Of a stretch of DNA of 64,000 nt, positions 34,118 through 42,769 are shown piece by piece. How positions within the stretch are numbered: the stretch's first letter is position 1; each line of letters begins with the position of its first letter. Under the pieces are notes generated by a model. That model made no database searches and was not told where the DNA came from. It worked only from the letters and a program-made list of their open reading frames with translations. Position numbers and translations under genes: made by a program. Source of the stretch: Bacillota bacterium (GTDB taxonomy: Bacteria; Bacillota; Bacilli; Paenibacillales; Paenibacillaceae). The stretch is from contig JAEWAQ010000003.1 of the NCBI GenBank assembly GCA_023391635.1, positions 181,364 to 245,363 of the forward strand. The letters are read 5' to 3'.

Positions 34118-35086
34118 ATGGGCGCGAAATTCCGAGCGGCCGTCATCGGTGCGGGGGAGATGGCCAACAAGGTGCATTATCCGTCCCTGCATGCTTTGGA
34201 GGATGTCGACATCGTCGGCATCTGCGATATCGATGCGGACCGGCTGAACCGGACGACAAGCAAGTACGGCATCGAGCGCACTTTCACGGATTATCAGACG
34301 ATGGTTCGAGAGATCAAGCCGGATGCCGTGTATGCGATTGGCAATCCGCATACGATGTACGATATTTGGATGTGGTGCCTGAACCAAGGGTGCCACCTGT
34401 ATATCGAGAAACCGCTGGGCATCACGATTCATCAGGCACGCGCGCTGGCGCATACGGCAGAGGCGAACGGCTGCATCACGCAGGTGAGCTTTCAGCGGCG
34501 CATCACGCCGATGGTCGTCCATCTGCGGGACGAAGTGCTGCGGCGCGGACCGATCGTGCATGCGGTTTGCAAGTTTTACAAATCGAATATCGAACCTTTT
34601 CTTGGCGCGCGCGATCATATGATGGACGATACGGTGCATTCGATCGACACGCTGCGATGGATTTGCGGCGGCGAAGTGACGAACGTGGAGAGCTTCACGA
34701 AGCGGGTGGCGGTGCCGGATATCAACTTCATTTCGGCGACGCTTCAATTTGACAATGGCGCCACCGGCTTCCTGATCAACAGCTGGTCCAGCGGAAAGCG
34801 GATTTTCTCAGTCGAAATGCACGCGCCGAACGTCTATGCGGAGGCGGAGCATGAAGGGAAAGGGTACTTGTACGCAGACGGGGATCTCGAAGGGGTCTCC
34901 TATGACAGCCGGGCGTTCGCCGGCAGCGACGCGTTTCACGTCTACGGCGGTTTTCAGGCCAAGCATCGGGAGTTCATCGATTGTGTTCGGGCGAACGTGC
35001 AGCCTGCTTCGAACTTCATGGACGCTTTGAAGACGATGGAAGTAGCCGAGACCATCCTGGCTCAGTCGCTTCTCGGCGGGAGGTGA
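34118..35086 (+). CDS. Gfo/Idh/MocA-family oxidoreductase
   Basis: 322 aa NAD(P)-dependent sugar dehydrogenase. Seen: N-terminal Rossmann motif VIGAGEMANKVHYPSL, DIDADRLNRT, the conserved EKPLG segment (IEKPLGITIHQA) and HDMMDDTVHSIDTLRW in the C-terminal domain. Starts 2 nt after the isomerase. Together with the barrel protein it recalls inositol- or keto-sugar pathways; here probably on the released monosaccharide. Confidence 0.88.
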   Translation: MGAKFRAAVIGAGEMANKVHYPSLHALEDVDIVGICDIDADRLNRTTSKYGIERTFTDYQTMVREIKPDAVYAIGNPHTMYDIWMWCLNQGCHLYIEKPLGITIHQARALAHTAEANGCITQVSFQRRITPMVVHLRDEVLRRGPIVHAVCKFYKSNIEPFLGARDHMMDDTVHSIDTLRWICGGEVTNVESFTKRVAVPDINFISATLQFDNGATGFLINSWSSGKRIFSVEMHAPNVYAEAEHEGKGYLYADGDLEGVSYDSRAFAGSDAFHVYGGFQAKHREFIDCVRANVQPASNFMDALKTMEVAETILAQSLLGGR

Positions 35087-35090
35087 CGGC

Positions 35091-35513
35091 ATGCTGAAGA
35101 ACATCCCGGCTTGCCTCCCTCCGGAGTTGATGAAAGCGATGATGGAGATGGGGCACGGCGACGAATTGCTGCTCGCGGACGCCAACTTCCCCGCCGTCGC
35201 GAACGGGCGGCGCGTCATTCGCTGCGACGGGCTTACGATTCCGGTACTGCTGGAGGCGATCCTGCAGTTTTTCCCGCTCGACTATGCGGAGCAGTACCGG
35301 GCATATCTGATGGAACCGGCAGCCGGACAGCCTCATCCGGAGCAATGGAGCTTGTATCATAAGCTGCTGCTGGCGGCCGAGCCGTCGTTCGGCGGTTTTA
35401 CGCATTTGGAACGATTCTCGTATTATGAACGGGCAAGACAGGCGTTCGCGATTGTCGTGACCGGCGACCGGACGCCGCGAGGAAATTTGCTGCTGCGCAA
35501 AGGCGTTGTGTGA
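35091..35513 (+). CDS. fucU: L-fucose mutarotase, RbsD/FucU family
   Basis: Interconverts alpha and beta anomers of L-fucose. Seen: 140 aa, start LKNIPACLPPELMKAMMEMGHGDELLLADANFPA with H22 and D30 as active-site residues, and a C-terminal YERARQAFAIVVTGDRTPRGNLLLRKGVV; this N-terminal block is characteristic of FucU rather than the ribose form RbsD. Four nt after the oxidoreductase. It is the strongest pointer to fucose as a substrate of the island. Confidence 0.85.
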   Translation: MLKNIPACLPPELMKAMMEMGHGDELLLADANFPAVANGRRVIRCDGLTIPVLLEAILQFFPLDYAEQYRAYLMEPAAGQPHPEQWSLYHKLLLAAEPSFGGFTHLERFSYYERARQAFAIVVTGDRTPRGNLLLRKGVV

Positions 35514-35547
35514 AACCGCGGTGACCATAGAGAGGAGCTTGGAATCG

Positions 35548-36591
35548 ATGGAGAAGAGGCGCTTGGGGCGATCGGATTTGCACGTCGGCGTGCTCGGGGT
35601 TGGTTGCTGGCAGTTCGGCGGCGGTTCCTATTGGGGAGCGCAGGACCAACGGGACGTCGATCGGGTCGTACATAAGGCGCTGGATGCGGGCGCGAATTAT
35701 TTCGATACCGCGGAAGTATACAACGACGGAGAAAGCGAACGTTCGCTCGGCGAGGCGCTGCGCGGGAGAAGAAGCGAGGCGATCATCGGCAGCAAGATCA
35801 GTCCTCACCATCTCTATCCTTCCGTTCTTCAGGAGCATTGCGACAACACCCTGCGGCGGCTGCAGACGGACTATCTGGACTTATACATGCTGCATTGGCC
35901 GATCTCAGCGCATTCGATCGCGCACTTTACGACGTCCGAGGAAGCGAAGACACACCCGCCGAGTATCGCGGAGGGCTTCGCCGCGTTGGCTGACCTGCAG
36001 CGCGAAGGGAAAATTCGCGCGATCGGCATCAGCAATCACGGTACCCGGCAGATGCAAGAAGTGGCGGACACAGGGGTAGAGGTTGCGGCAAACGAAATGG
36101 CATATAACTTGTTGTCGCGTGCGGTGGAGGATCGCATCCTGCCGCATTGCGTCGATCAAGGGATCGGCTTTATCGGGTATATGCCGCTGCAGCAAGGTCT
36201 GCTTGGCGGCAAGACGATCGAGTCGATTCGGCCGATGCAGGCGCGCTCGAGACATTTTCACCATTCGCGGGGCGCAGGGGCACGGCACGGCGAGGACGGC
36301 GCCGAGGCGGAAATTCGCATCGCGTTGCGGCAATTGAACGAAATGGCGGCGGAGCTGGGGGTTCGGCTCAGCGAGTTGGCGCTGGCGTGGGTCATCGCGG
36401 GTCGCGGCGTGAGCACGACGATCGTCGGTTGTCGAAACACGGAGCAGCTGGAGGCGAATATCCGCAGCGCCGCGCTGAAGCTGACGTCTGACACGGTGGC
36501 GAGACTGAACGCCATTACGCAGCCGGTGTGGGACAAGCTGGGCAACAATCCGGATTATTATGAGAATCGGGAGAACAGCCGGATTCGCTAA
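35548..36591 (+). CDS. Aldo/keto reductase
   Basis: 347 aa. Seen: RRLGRSDLHVGVLGVGCWQFGG, catalytic Tyr in FDTAEVYNDGESERSLGEAL, Lys in IIGSKIS, His in LYMLHWP, and C-terminal NADPH-binding GCRNTEQLEAN. ATG at 35548 follows GAGAGGAG; an upstream in-frame start overlaps fucU. It may oxidise or reduce the released sugar (aldo/keto reductases can act as fucose dehydrogenases); the exact reaction is inference. Confidence 0.9.
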   Translation: MEKRRLGRSDLHVGVLGVGCWQFGGGSYWGAQDQRDVDRVVHKALDAGANYFDTAEVYNDGESERSLGEALRGRRSEAIIGSKISPHHLYPSVLQEHCDNTLRRLQTDYLDLYMLHWPISAHSIAHFTTSEEAKTHPPSIAEGFAALADLQREGKIRAIGISNHGTRQMQEVADTGVEVAANEMAYNLLSRAVEDRILPHCVDQGIGFIGYMPLQQGLLGGKTIESIRPMQARSRHFHHSRGAGARHGEDGAEAEIRIALRQLNEMAAELGVRLSELALAWVIAGRGVSTTIVGCRNTEQLEANIRSAALKLTSDTVARLNAITQPVWDKLGNNPDYYENRENSRIR

Positions 36592-36621
36592 GGCGCCGAT
36601 TCGGGAAAGGAAGCGGCACAC

Positions 36622-37368
36622 TTGGCGAACTTTGTTCTGCGCGTGCAATCTCAGCGACTGGAAGTGAATGCGTTCGGCTACAGGACTTGGGTTGTCGTGC
36701 AGCAGGAGAAGACGATCGTGCCGGAACGGACGGCTGTCGTCATCTCCGATATGTGGGATGCGCATTGGAGCGCCGGCGCGACGGCAAGAACCGGCTTGCT
36801 GGCGGAGCACGTGAATGCGGCGGTCGAGCTGCTTCGGGAACGGGGCATATTGATTGCGCATTGTCCTACCGACACGATGGACTTCTACCGGGACGATCCG
36901 GCCAGGGCGCGTTTGTTGGCGGAAGCTTGCGCAGAACCGAACATTGTCCGCGAGATCGTCGATGTTCCGCTGCCGATCGACCATGCGGACGGCGGGTCGG
37001 ATACGCTGGATCGCCACGCGCCGGATACGATCGTATGGACGAGACAGTCGCCCAAGATCCGGATCGACTCGAGCCAGGATGTCATTGCCGGAGACGAGGG
37101 CGGAAGGTTGTGCGCCTATTTTCAGCGGCGAGGGATCGACACGGTTCTGTATATGGGCGTTCATACCGGAATGTGCATCCTGAACCGGACGTTCGGGATC
37201 AAACGGATGAGCGCCTGGGGCATGGATTGCGTGCTGTTCGCCGATCTGACCGATACGATGTACAACCCTGAGCGGCCTCCGTATGTGAGCCATGATGAGG
37301 GGACGAAGCTGGTCGTGAGCTATATCGAAAAGTTTTATTGCCCGACGGCGTCAAGTTACCAATTGTAG
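36622..37368 (+). CDS. Isochorismatase-like cysteine hydrolase
   Basis: 248 aa, TTG start after AAAGGAAG. Seen: VVISDMWDAHW (catalytic Asp), an acidic/Lys region around RQSPKIRID and VLYMGVHTGMCILNR with the nucleophilic Cys preceded by the cis-peptide pattern. The family hydrolyses amides or vinyl ethers; its role in sugar use is unclear. Last gene before the terminator at 37385. Confidence 0.85.
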   Translation: MANFVLRVQSQRLEVNAFGYRTWVVVQQEKTIVPERTAVVISDMWDAHWSAGATARTGLLAEHVNAAVELLRERGILIAHCPTDTMDFYRDDPARARLLAEACAEPNIVREIVDVPLPIDHADGGSDTLDRHAPDTIVWTRQSPKIRIDSSQDVIAGDEGGRLCAYFQRRGIDTVLYMGVHTGMCILNRTFGIKRMSAWGMDCVLFADLTDTMYNPERPPYVSHDEGTKLVVSYIEKFYCPTASSYQL

Positions 37369-37384
37369 CTTTTCGGAAGGAAAG

Positions 37385-37417
37385 CCCCCGGCCTTCATGC
37401 AGGCCCCGGGGGTTTTG
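37385..37417 (+). terminator. Terminator ending the sulfatase 1-fucU-hydrolase operon
   Basis: CCCCCGGCCT (37385-37394) pairs with AGGCCCCGGGGG (37401-37412, one bulged C), then TTTT. Confidence 0.9.
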
Positions 37418-37420
37418 TGC

Positions 37421-37432
37421 ACAACCGGTTGT
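37421..37432. promoter_or_regulatory. Perfect 12-bp palindrome upstream of sulfatase 2
   Basis: ACAACCGGTTGT lies between the terminator and the sulfatase 2 start, a plausible repressor site. No clear -35/-10 pair was found in 37433-37499. Confidence 0.4.
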
Positions 37433-37499
37433 CAGGGGCTTTGTACAGTCGCCTCGGAAAATACCCCAACATACGCTAAGCAGCGAAGGTGGCGATATC

Positions 37500-38858
37500 G
37501 TGTTCAATACGATTGTGCTGATGTCGGACCAACATAATCCATTCGTTTCTTCCGTGTATGGACACCCGATCGCCCGGACGCCGAATATGGAGCGGATGGC
37601 GCAGCGCGGCACGTGGTTTCGCAACGCGTGGTGCCCATCGCCGCTCTGCATGCCGAGCCGCTCCGCATTCATGGCGGGGAGGCGCGTGCATGAGCTGCAG
37701 ACTTACAACAACTGCAATCTCGGAGTCTGTGTGGATCCCGCGTCCTACGGCAAGACGCTGGGGGACGAAGGCGTTCATACGGTATATGTCGGAAAAGTCG
37801 ATGCGTACGATCGTGGTGAGCGGCTCGGCTTCTCCGAGATGCTGCTGCCGGAAGACCGGAATCCGCCCGGAGACGCGCGGATCCGCAGAAGGCCGCTGCA
37901 GGTTCGGCATGGCGCGGCTCGGAGGGCGGACGGGTACGGGGTGAAGGAAGAGGCGTTCGACAGCGATCTGGGCAAGGTCGACCGCGCCCTGCGCTGGCTG
38001 ACGGAGACGGCGCCGGAGCTTGGCAAGCCGTGGACGCTGACGGTGAACCTGGTGAAGCCGCACTCGCCGCAGTGGAACACGCGGGAGTTCTGGGAGAGGG
38101 TTCCCGAAGGAGATTTGCCGCGCTGGGGCATGTCGGCGGAGACGGCACAGCATCCGTATGCAGGCGACTTGCGGAAACATTTTTGCACGGAGACGTTTAC
38201 CGAGGAGCAGACGCGCGGCTTGCGCAGAGGGTATTATGGCAACGTGAGCTTCGTCGATCGGCAGCTTGGGCGGCTGATGGAAGCGATGGACCGGGCGGGG
38301 TTAGCCGAGATGACGAATCTGATCTATGTATCGGATCACGGGGAGATGCTCGGCAAGTTCGGGCTCTGGTGGAAATCGGCGCTGTACGAGGACGCGGTGC
38401 GCGTGCCTTGCTTCGCGATGGGGCCATCTTTCCGGTCAGGCGCGACCGTCGCGACGCCGGTGGATTTGTTCGATGTGCGGGCGAGCTTGTACCGCTCGGC
38501 TGGCGTGTCTCTTCCCGCAGGGGTGACGGGAACGCCGCTGCAGGACATCCCCGCCGACGATCCGAAGCGGGTCGTGTTTGCCGAATATCACGGGCACGGC
38601 ACCCGTTCCGGCGCTTTCGCCGTGCGCAATCGCGACTGGAAGCTGATCTGGTACGCGGAAGCGCCGCATCAACTGTTTCATCTCGCCGAAGATCCGGATG
38701 AGTTGCACAACCGATATGAGGAATGCCGGCCGGAGGCGGACAAGCTTGAGGCGGCACTGCGCAAGATCTGTTCGCCGGAGGCGGAGAATGAACGCGCGCA
38801 CGAATTCGAAGCGCGGCAGCTCGAACTGCTCGACGCGCATAGAGGGAAGCAAGATTGA
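37500..38858 (+). CDS. Cys-type sulfatase 2
   Basis: 452 aa. Seen: LMSDQHNPFVSSVYGH (metal Asp and Gln), formylglycine signature C50-M-P-S-R with SAFMAGRRVHE, NLVKPHSP, and YVSDHGEMLGKFGLW. The start is a GTG at 37500 after AAGGTGG; an open frame extending upstream to 37338 crosses the terminator and is rejected. No signal peptide. The SDHGEMLG motif is typical of choline-sulfatase- and heparan-sulfatase-like enzymes. Confidence 0.92.
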   Translation: MFNTIVLMSDQHNPFVSSVYGHPIARTPNMERMAQRGTWFRNAWCPSPLCMPSRSAFMAGRRVHELQTYNNCNLGVCVDPASYGKTLGDEGVHTVYVGKVDAYDRGERLGFSEMLLPEDRNPPGDARIRRRPLQVRHGAARRADGYGVKEEAFDSDLGKVDRALRWLTETAPELGKPWTLTVNLVKPHSPQWNTREFWERVPEGDLPRWGMSAETAQHPYAGDLRKHFCTETFTEEQTRGLRRGYYGNVSFVDRQLGRLMEAMDRAGLAEMTNLIYVSDHGEMLGKFGLWWKSALYEDAVRVPCFAMGPSFRSGATVATPVDLFDVRASLYRSAGVSLPAGVTGTPLQDIPADDPKRVVFAEYHGHGTRSGAFAVRNRDWKLIWYAEAPHQLFHLAEDPDELHNRYEECRPEADKLEAALRKICSPEAENERAHEFEARQLELLDAHRGKQD

Positions 38859-38865
38859 GACAAGT

Positions 38866-38900
38866 TGGCCGCTCTCCCAAGGGGCGGCCATTGTGTTTGT
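38866..38900 (+). terminator. Terminator after sulfatase 2
   Basis: TGGCCGC (38866-38872) pairs with GCGGCCA (38884-38890), then TTGTGTTTGT. The gap to the response regulator end (39071) also holds the repeat at 38917. Confidence 0.7.
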
Positions 38901-38916
38901 CAGAGGTCGTGTTCAG

Positions 38917-39024
38917 CATAGTCGACTCAACAGGGTCCGGGTAGCGGTAGTTGGGGGGAGTTAAGTCGAAAATCGACTCAACAGGCCCCAAGGAGCGGTG
39001 GACGGGCGGGAGTTAAGTCGAAAG
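38917..39024. repeat. 51-bp spaced repeat of a different sequence, array D
   Basis: TCGACTCAAC occurs at 38922 and 38973 (51 bp apart) and GTTAAGTCGA at 38960 and 39012. The middle pair forms one hairpin, GTTAAGTCGA-AAA-TCGACTCAAC (9 of 10 pairs). The linkers (GGGTAGCGGTAGTTGGGGGG and a close copy) are alike. Period equals that of arrays A-C although the sequence is unrelated. Confidence 0.65.
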
Positions 39025-39070
39025 TCCAGGGAGCAGCCAGCCGTCAGCGCCCAACGACACCTACTGCGCC

Positions 39071-40696
39071 TCACTCCGTCTCGTCCTCCAGCATCATCGT
39101 CGAATTTGCCGCAATCTTGTATTCGTTCGGCGTCATGCCGACCAGCTTCTTGAACGTTCTGCAAAAGTAGGAGTAGCTGTGGAACCCGGCCTTCTCCGCC
39201 AGGTCGTAGCTGCGATACTTGCCGCTGCGTATCCACTGCTTCGCCAGTTGAATGCGCTGCATCAGAATGTAATCGACAATGGAGATCCCGAGATCTTTCT
39301 TGAACAGATGGCCGAGATAAGAAGAACTCAGCTCGATGTGCTCCGCGATCGACTGGATCGTCAGATCTTCTGTCAGCTGCGACTTGATGTATCGAATCGC
39401 TGCGGATACTTCCGGGCGAACAGGGACGAGCCGTTCGCGGATTTCATCCCATCTGCGGACGTACGCGGAGAACCAGTCGACGGCTTCGTGAATGTTGACC
39501 GCCTCCAGGAAGTCGGGCCAGGGCAGCAGATCAGCGCTCTCGGCCACCGGCTTCCACGCCGGATACGACCGAAGCGCTGCCAGCTTGTCAAGCACGTGTG
39601 TGCGCTCCGGCTTGTAATGCACCGTATGCTGCTTCAGCTTATCGCACCAGGATTGAAATCTCACTTCCGAATACGGTTCGATTACGTTCGCAAGCTCTTC
39701 GAACAACGCGTCGAGCTTGCCGCCGCGCTCGGGCTGCACGGGCGCAAGCCCTTCCGCAAACACCGGCCGCGCTTGCTCGAGGTAGAAGCGGTGCTGCAGC
39801 AGCCGCTTCGCGGCCAGGTACATGTGCGCGATGCGTTCCGATCGGCGGAACGGCTCGCATACGCAGAAGGCCAAGCGAATCTGCAAGTACTTCTCGAGGG
39901 CGGCTTGCAGCGCGTCCGCCGCTTGCTGGACGAGCGGCCGGTACGTGTGGAAGGAGGCTCCCGGATCCCGCAGCAGGATGACGAATTGGCCGAAGGCGAT
40001 CGGGAACAGTTCGCACATGCCCGGCAGAGACTGCTGCAAGATTTCATTGGCGATATCGACCATGGCATATTCGACGAGCGGCCAATCTTTCTCCGGGTAG
40101 CGGGACTGAAATTGCGGCAGCCGCTCTGTCAGGCAGTAGATCAGCAAATACAGGTCAGCGTGTAAATTTATGCCGAGCGCCTCGGCTCTGGCATGCATCT
40201 CGTCCGTGCTCGAAAAACCGCCGGTGACGATGTTGTCGAAGAAGCTTCTGCGGAGCGGATAATGATAATTGCGAATTAACAGCGTATGACTTCGCTGCGT
40301 CTCCTTCAGCGTGGAATCCCGTTCAATCTCCTTGCAGGCGCGATCGAGCGCGGCTTTCATCTCAGTTAGATCGACCGGCGATTTTAAGATATACCCGAGA
40401 GCGCCTTTGCGGATCGCTTCCTGGGCATAGTGAAAATCGCGATGCGCGGTCAGGATGATGCTGCGCACGTTCGGATGCTCCTTGCCGAGCCGTTCCAGCA
40501 GCATCATGCCGTCCATCACCGGCATCGTAATGTCGATCAAGGCCAAGTCCGGCCGGATCGCCTCGCACTGGGCGAGCGCCTCGGCGCCGTTCGCCGCCTC
40601 GCCGGCAATTTCGAAGCCCCAGGAAGCCCAGGGGATCGCTTCGCGAATATGCTCCCGCGCGACAGGTTCGTCATCCACCAACAAGATTCGAATCAT
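39071..40696 (-). CDS. YesN-type response regulator with AraC output domain
   Basis: 541 aa. Seen: receiver domain with D8/D9 (LLVDDEP), phospho-acceptor D55 (LALIDITMP), K in YILKSP; a long middle region; C-terminal AraC helix-turn-helix pair (LTIQSIAEHIELSSSYLGHLFKKDLG, YRSYDLAEKAGFHSYSYFCRTFKKLVGMTP). Partner of the histidine kinase 23 nt upstream. Most likely activator of the three promoters with the 28-bp site. Confidence 0.93.
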   Translation of the reverse strand: MIRILLVDDEPVAREHIREAIPWASWGFEIAGEAANGAEALAQCEAIRPDLALIDITMPVMDGMMLLERLGKEHPNVRSIILTAHRDFHYAQEAIRKGALGYILKSPVDLTEMKAALDRACKEIERDSTLKETQRSHTLLIRNYHYPLRRSFFDNIVTGGFSSTDEMHARAEALGINLHADLYLLIYCLTERLPQFQSRYPEKDWPLVEYAMVDIANEILQQSLPGMCELFPIAFGQFVILLRDPGASFHTYRPLVQQAADALQAALEKYLQIRLAFCVCEPFRRSERIAHMYLAAKRLLQHRFYLEQARPVFAEGLAPVQPERGGKLDALFEELANVIEPYSEVRFQSWCDKLKQHTVHYKPERTHVLDKLAALRSYPAWKPVAESADLLPWPDFLEAVNIHEAVDWFSAYVRRWDEIRERLVPVRPEVSAAIRYIKSQLTEDLTIQSIAEHIELSSSYLGHLFKKDLGISIVDYILMQRIQLAKQWIRSGKYRSYDLAEKAGFHSYSYFCRTFKKLVGMTPNEYKIAANSTMMLEDETE

Positions 40697-40719
40697 CCAG
40701 CATCGCCTCCCTTGTTGTC

Positions 40720-42603
40720 TTATTCGCCGTCCCGGAGCTTGCCGGCAATCGTCGGAGCGGGCAGGCGGATGACGATTGCGGTGCCGGCGCCTTCTCTGCT
40801 CGTCAGGCGCATGGCATACGCGCCGCCGAACATGAAGCGCAAACGCCGGTGAACATTGACAATCCCGATACCTCCGGGCCTCCCGTTGTGCTTGCCGCGG
40901 TCCTTATCTTCGTCATGGACTCCGGCGATGGATCTGCCGCGTGCCTGAACTTCACAGTCGCTGCCGCCAGCATGAACTTTGTCGCCGTTGGCGCCTGCAA
41001 CAACGTTGTCGCCATTGCTTTCTTCCCTTCCGTCATCCGCATCGGCGCTGTCCATCGCGCTTCGCAGTTTCGCCAATTTCGTTTCATCCATGCCGACTCC
41101 ATTGTCTTCAATCAGCAGTTCCCAACCGCCCGCCTCTATGGTCGAACCGATAAACAGCGTGCCGTGACCCGTCAACGGCACAAGTCCATGGAAAATCGAA
41201 TTTTCCACGAGCGGCTGTAAAATAAATTTCGGAATCGTAAACTCGAGCGTCGCCGGATCGATGTCCTTCTCCAGAACGAATTGCCCCTGGTATCTTGCAC
41301 TCATCAGCAGCACGTAGCTTTCGATTGCCGCAAGCTCTTCCCGCAGCGTGACCGGCTTAGGCGATGCATCAAGATTGTATTGCAATTGTTCTGTCAGCGA
41401 GGAAATAAGCAAGTCGACCTGGTCCAGCAGCCCTTTGCGGGCAAAAATGCCGATCGTACCAAGCGTGTTATAGAGAAAATGAGGCCGTATCTGCGCCTGA
41501 AGCGCGACGAAGTCCGCCGCTTTCTTCCGTTCCTCTGTCGCTTTTAAATTTTCGATCAGCACCTTGATTTGAAACGTCATCTTGTTGAAGTGCTTCGCCA
41601 GCGCGCCGAGCTCATCCTTGCGCGCCAGCCGGATCGACACATCGAACTGTCCGGCGCTCACCTGGTCCATCGATGCGGTGATTTTCCGGATCGGCCGGCT
41701 GATGAAGACGGAGATCGTCCAGGCGATGCCCATGGACAACAGGACGGACAACAGGGCGAGCGGCACAATCAACGCCATAAGTTTGTCCAGCGGCTTGAGC
41801 AGCTCCGTCTTGTCCATGACCCAGATAATCTGCCAGCCCAGCAAATTGTTCGCGCTGCGCGTCAGAAACAGCTTGCGGCCGTCCAATGTCGCCTCTGTAC
41901 GCGTCCAACCGGAGTCGAACAGGGCCGGATCGAGGCCGACGAGACGGAACTTCCGCTCGAACACGTCATAGAACGTGTATTTGCTGTTCCCTTCAATGGG
42001 GTCGTTGCGACGATCGAGCATCAAGAGTTCCCCTTGCATCGGGAGCTGGCTCCCAGGTTTGAGCGCTGCATACAGCTGGGGGACATCGATGTCGAGCGCA
42101 AGGACGAGCGGCTCTCCTGCGCCGTCGGGAATTTGGATGGCGGCCGTCATGGTACGCTGCGATACCGACGAGTCGTAGGGGCCGAACCAGTAAATTTGGC
42201 TCGGTTCCGACATGTCCGCAAGCTGATCCTGAAAATAGTTGTTTTCCAGAAGCGTCCAACTGGTCAGCGATGTGCTGGCGAGCATGTTGCCGTTCTGTAT
42301 CAGATGGATGTTCTTCGTATTCGGGATGTAATAGACGAGATTGTTTTTGATCCACTTGGCGAATTCCTCATACGACTTCGTTTGCAGGCGAACATCCTTG
42401 GAAGCGGATACGAAAAATTGTTGGATATACTTCATATTCAGCTTCAAATATTCATCCGATTTCTGAATGAGCTGGTGGGCATATTCGGATTGCGCGTTCA
42501 AGAGCGCGGACGATGCTTGACGATGATAGGCGAATCCGAGCGCTACGATAAGGGTTTCTACCAACACGAATGTGAGCAGAAATAATTTGGATGCGATGCG
42601 CAT
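40720..42603 (-). CDS. YesM-type sensor histidine kinase
   Basis: 627 aa membrane kinase. Seen: helix at 7-25, a large extracellular Cache-like region, second helix about 277-303, HAMP (RPIRKITASMDQVSAGQFDV), phospho-acceptor H375 in LQAQIRPHFLYNTL, N box LVENSIFHG, G1 LLIEDNGVGMD, G2 GGIGIVNVHRRL. Between G1 and G2 is an unusual polar insert of about 55 residues (SADADDGREESNGDN...). It probably senses a sugar or a loaded binding protein outside the cell. Divergent from the ABC operon. Confidence 0.93.
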   Translation of the reverse strand: MRIASKLFLLTFVLVETLIVALGFAYHRQASSALLNAQSEYAHQLIQKSDEYLKLNMKYIQQFFVSASKDVRLQTKSYEEFAKWIKNNLVYYIPNTKNIHLIQNGNMLASTSLTSWTLLENNYFQDQLADMSEPSQIYWFGPYDSSVSQRTMTAAIQIPDGAGEPLVLALDIDVPQLYAALKPGSQLPMQGELLMLDRRNDPIEGNSKYTFYDVFERKFRLVGLDPALFDSGWTRTEATLDGRKLFLTRSANNLLGWQIIWVMDKTELLKPLDKLMALIVPLALLSVLLSMGIAWTISVFISRPIRKITASMDQVSAGQFDVSIRLARKDELGALAKHFNKMTFQIKVLIENLKATEERKKAADFVALQAQIRPHFLYNTLGTIGIFARKGLLDQVDLLISSLTEQLQYNLDASPKPVTLREELAAIESYVLLMSARYQGQFVLEKDIDPATLEFTIPKFILQPLVENSIFHGLVPLTGHGTLFIGSTIEAGGWELLIEDNGVGMDETKLAKLRSAMDSADADDGREESNGDNVVAGANGDKVHAGGSDCEVQARGRSIAGVHDEDKDRGKHNGRPGGIGIVNVHRRLRFMFGGAYAMRLTSREGAGTAIVIRLPAPTIAGKLRDGE

Positions 42604-42681
42604 GCGCCGATCGTTCCCCCGCTACTGGATTTTAGCGTTAGTATAGCATAGAAAATTAGGGCGAATCGGTGAATCGCCGAA

Positions 42682-42738
42682 TTGTGAAATTATTCGGGGA
42701 ATAGTGAATAGGCTTCCTGTCCGGGTCTTCCGTATAAT
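42682..42738 (+). promoter_or_regulatory. 28-bp operator plus TATAAT box, ABC-sulfatase operon promoter
   Basis: TTGTGAAATTATTCGGGG.. (42682-42709) ends 23 bp before TATAAT (42733-42738). Half-sites TTGTGAA and TAGTGAA are 20 bp apart. Third member of the shared promoter design. Confidence 0.75.
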
Positions 42739-42769
42739 GAATCCATTCTTACAGCCGGGAGTGTAGACG

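Noticed and set aside
35091..35513. D-ribose pyranase RbsD
   Set aside because: Same superfamily, but the N-terminal block fits FucU and no ribose genes are near.
37338..37499. Extension of sulfatase 2 upstream by 54 codons
   Set aside because: It overlaps the preceding gene and runs through a strong terminator; the GTG at 37500 has a ribosome site and begins the sulfatase fold.
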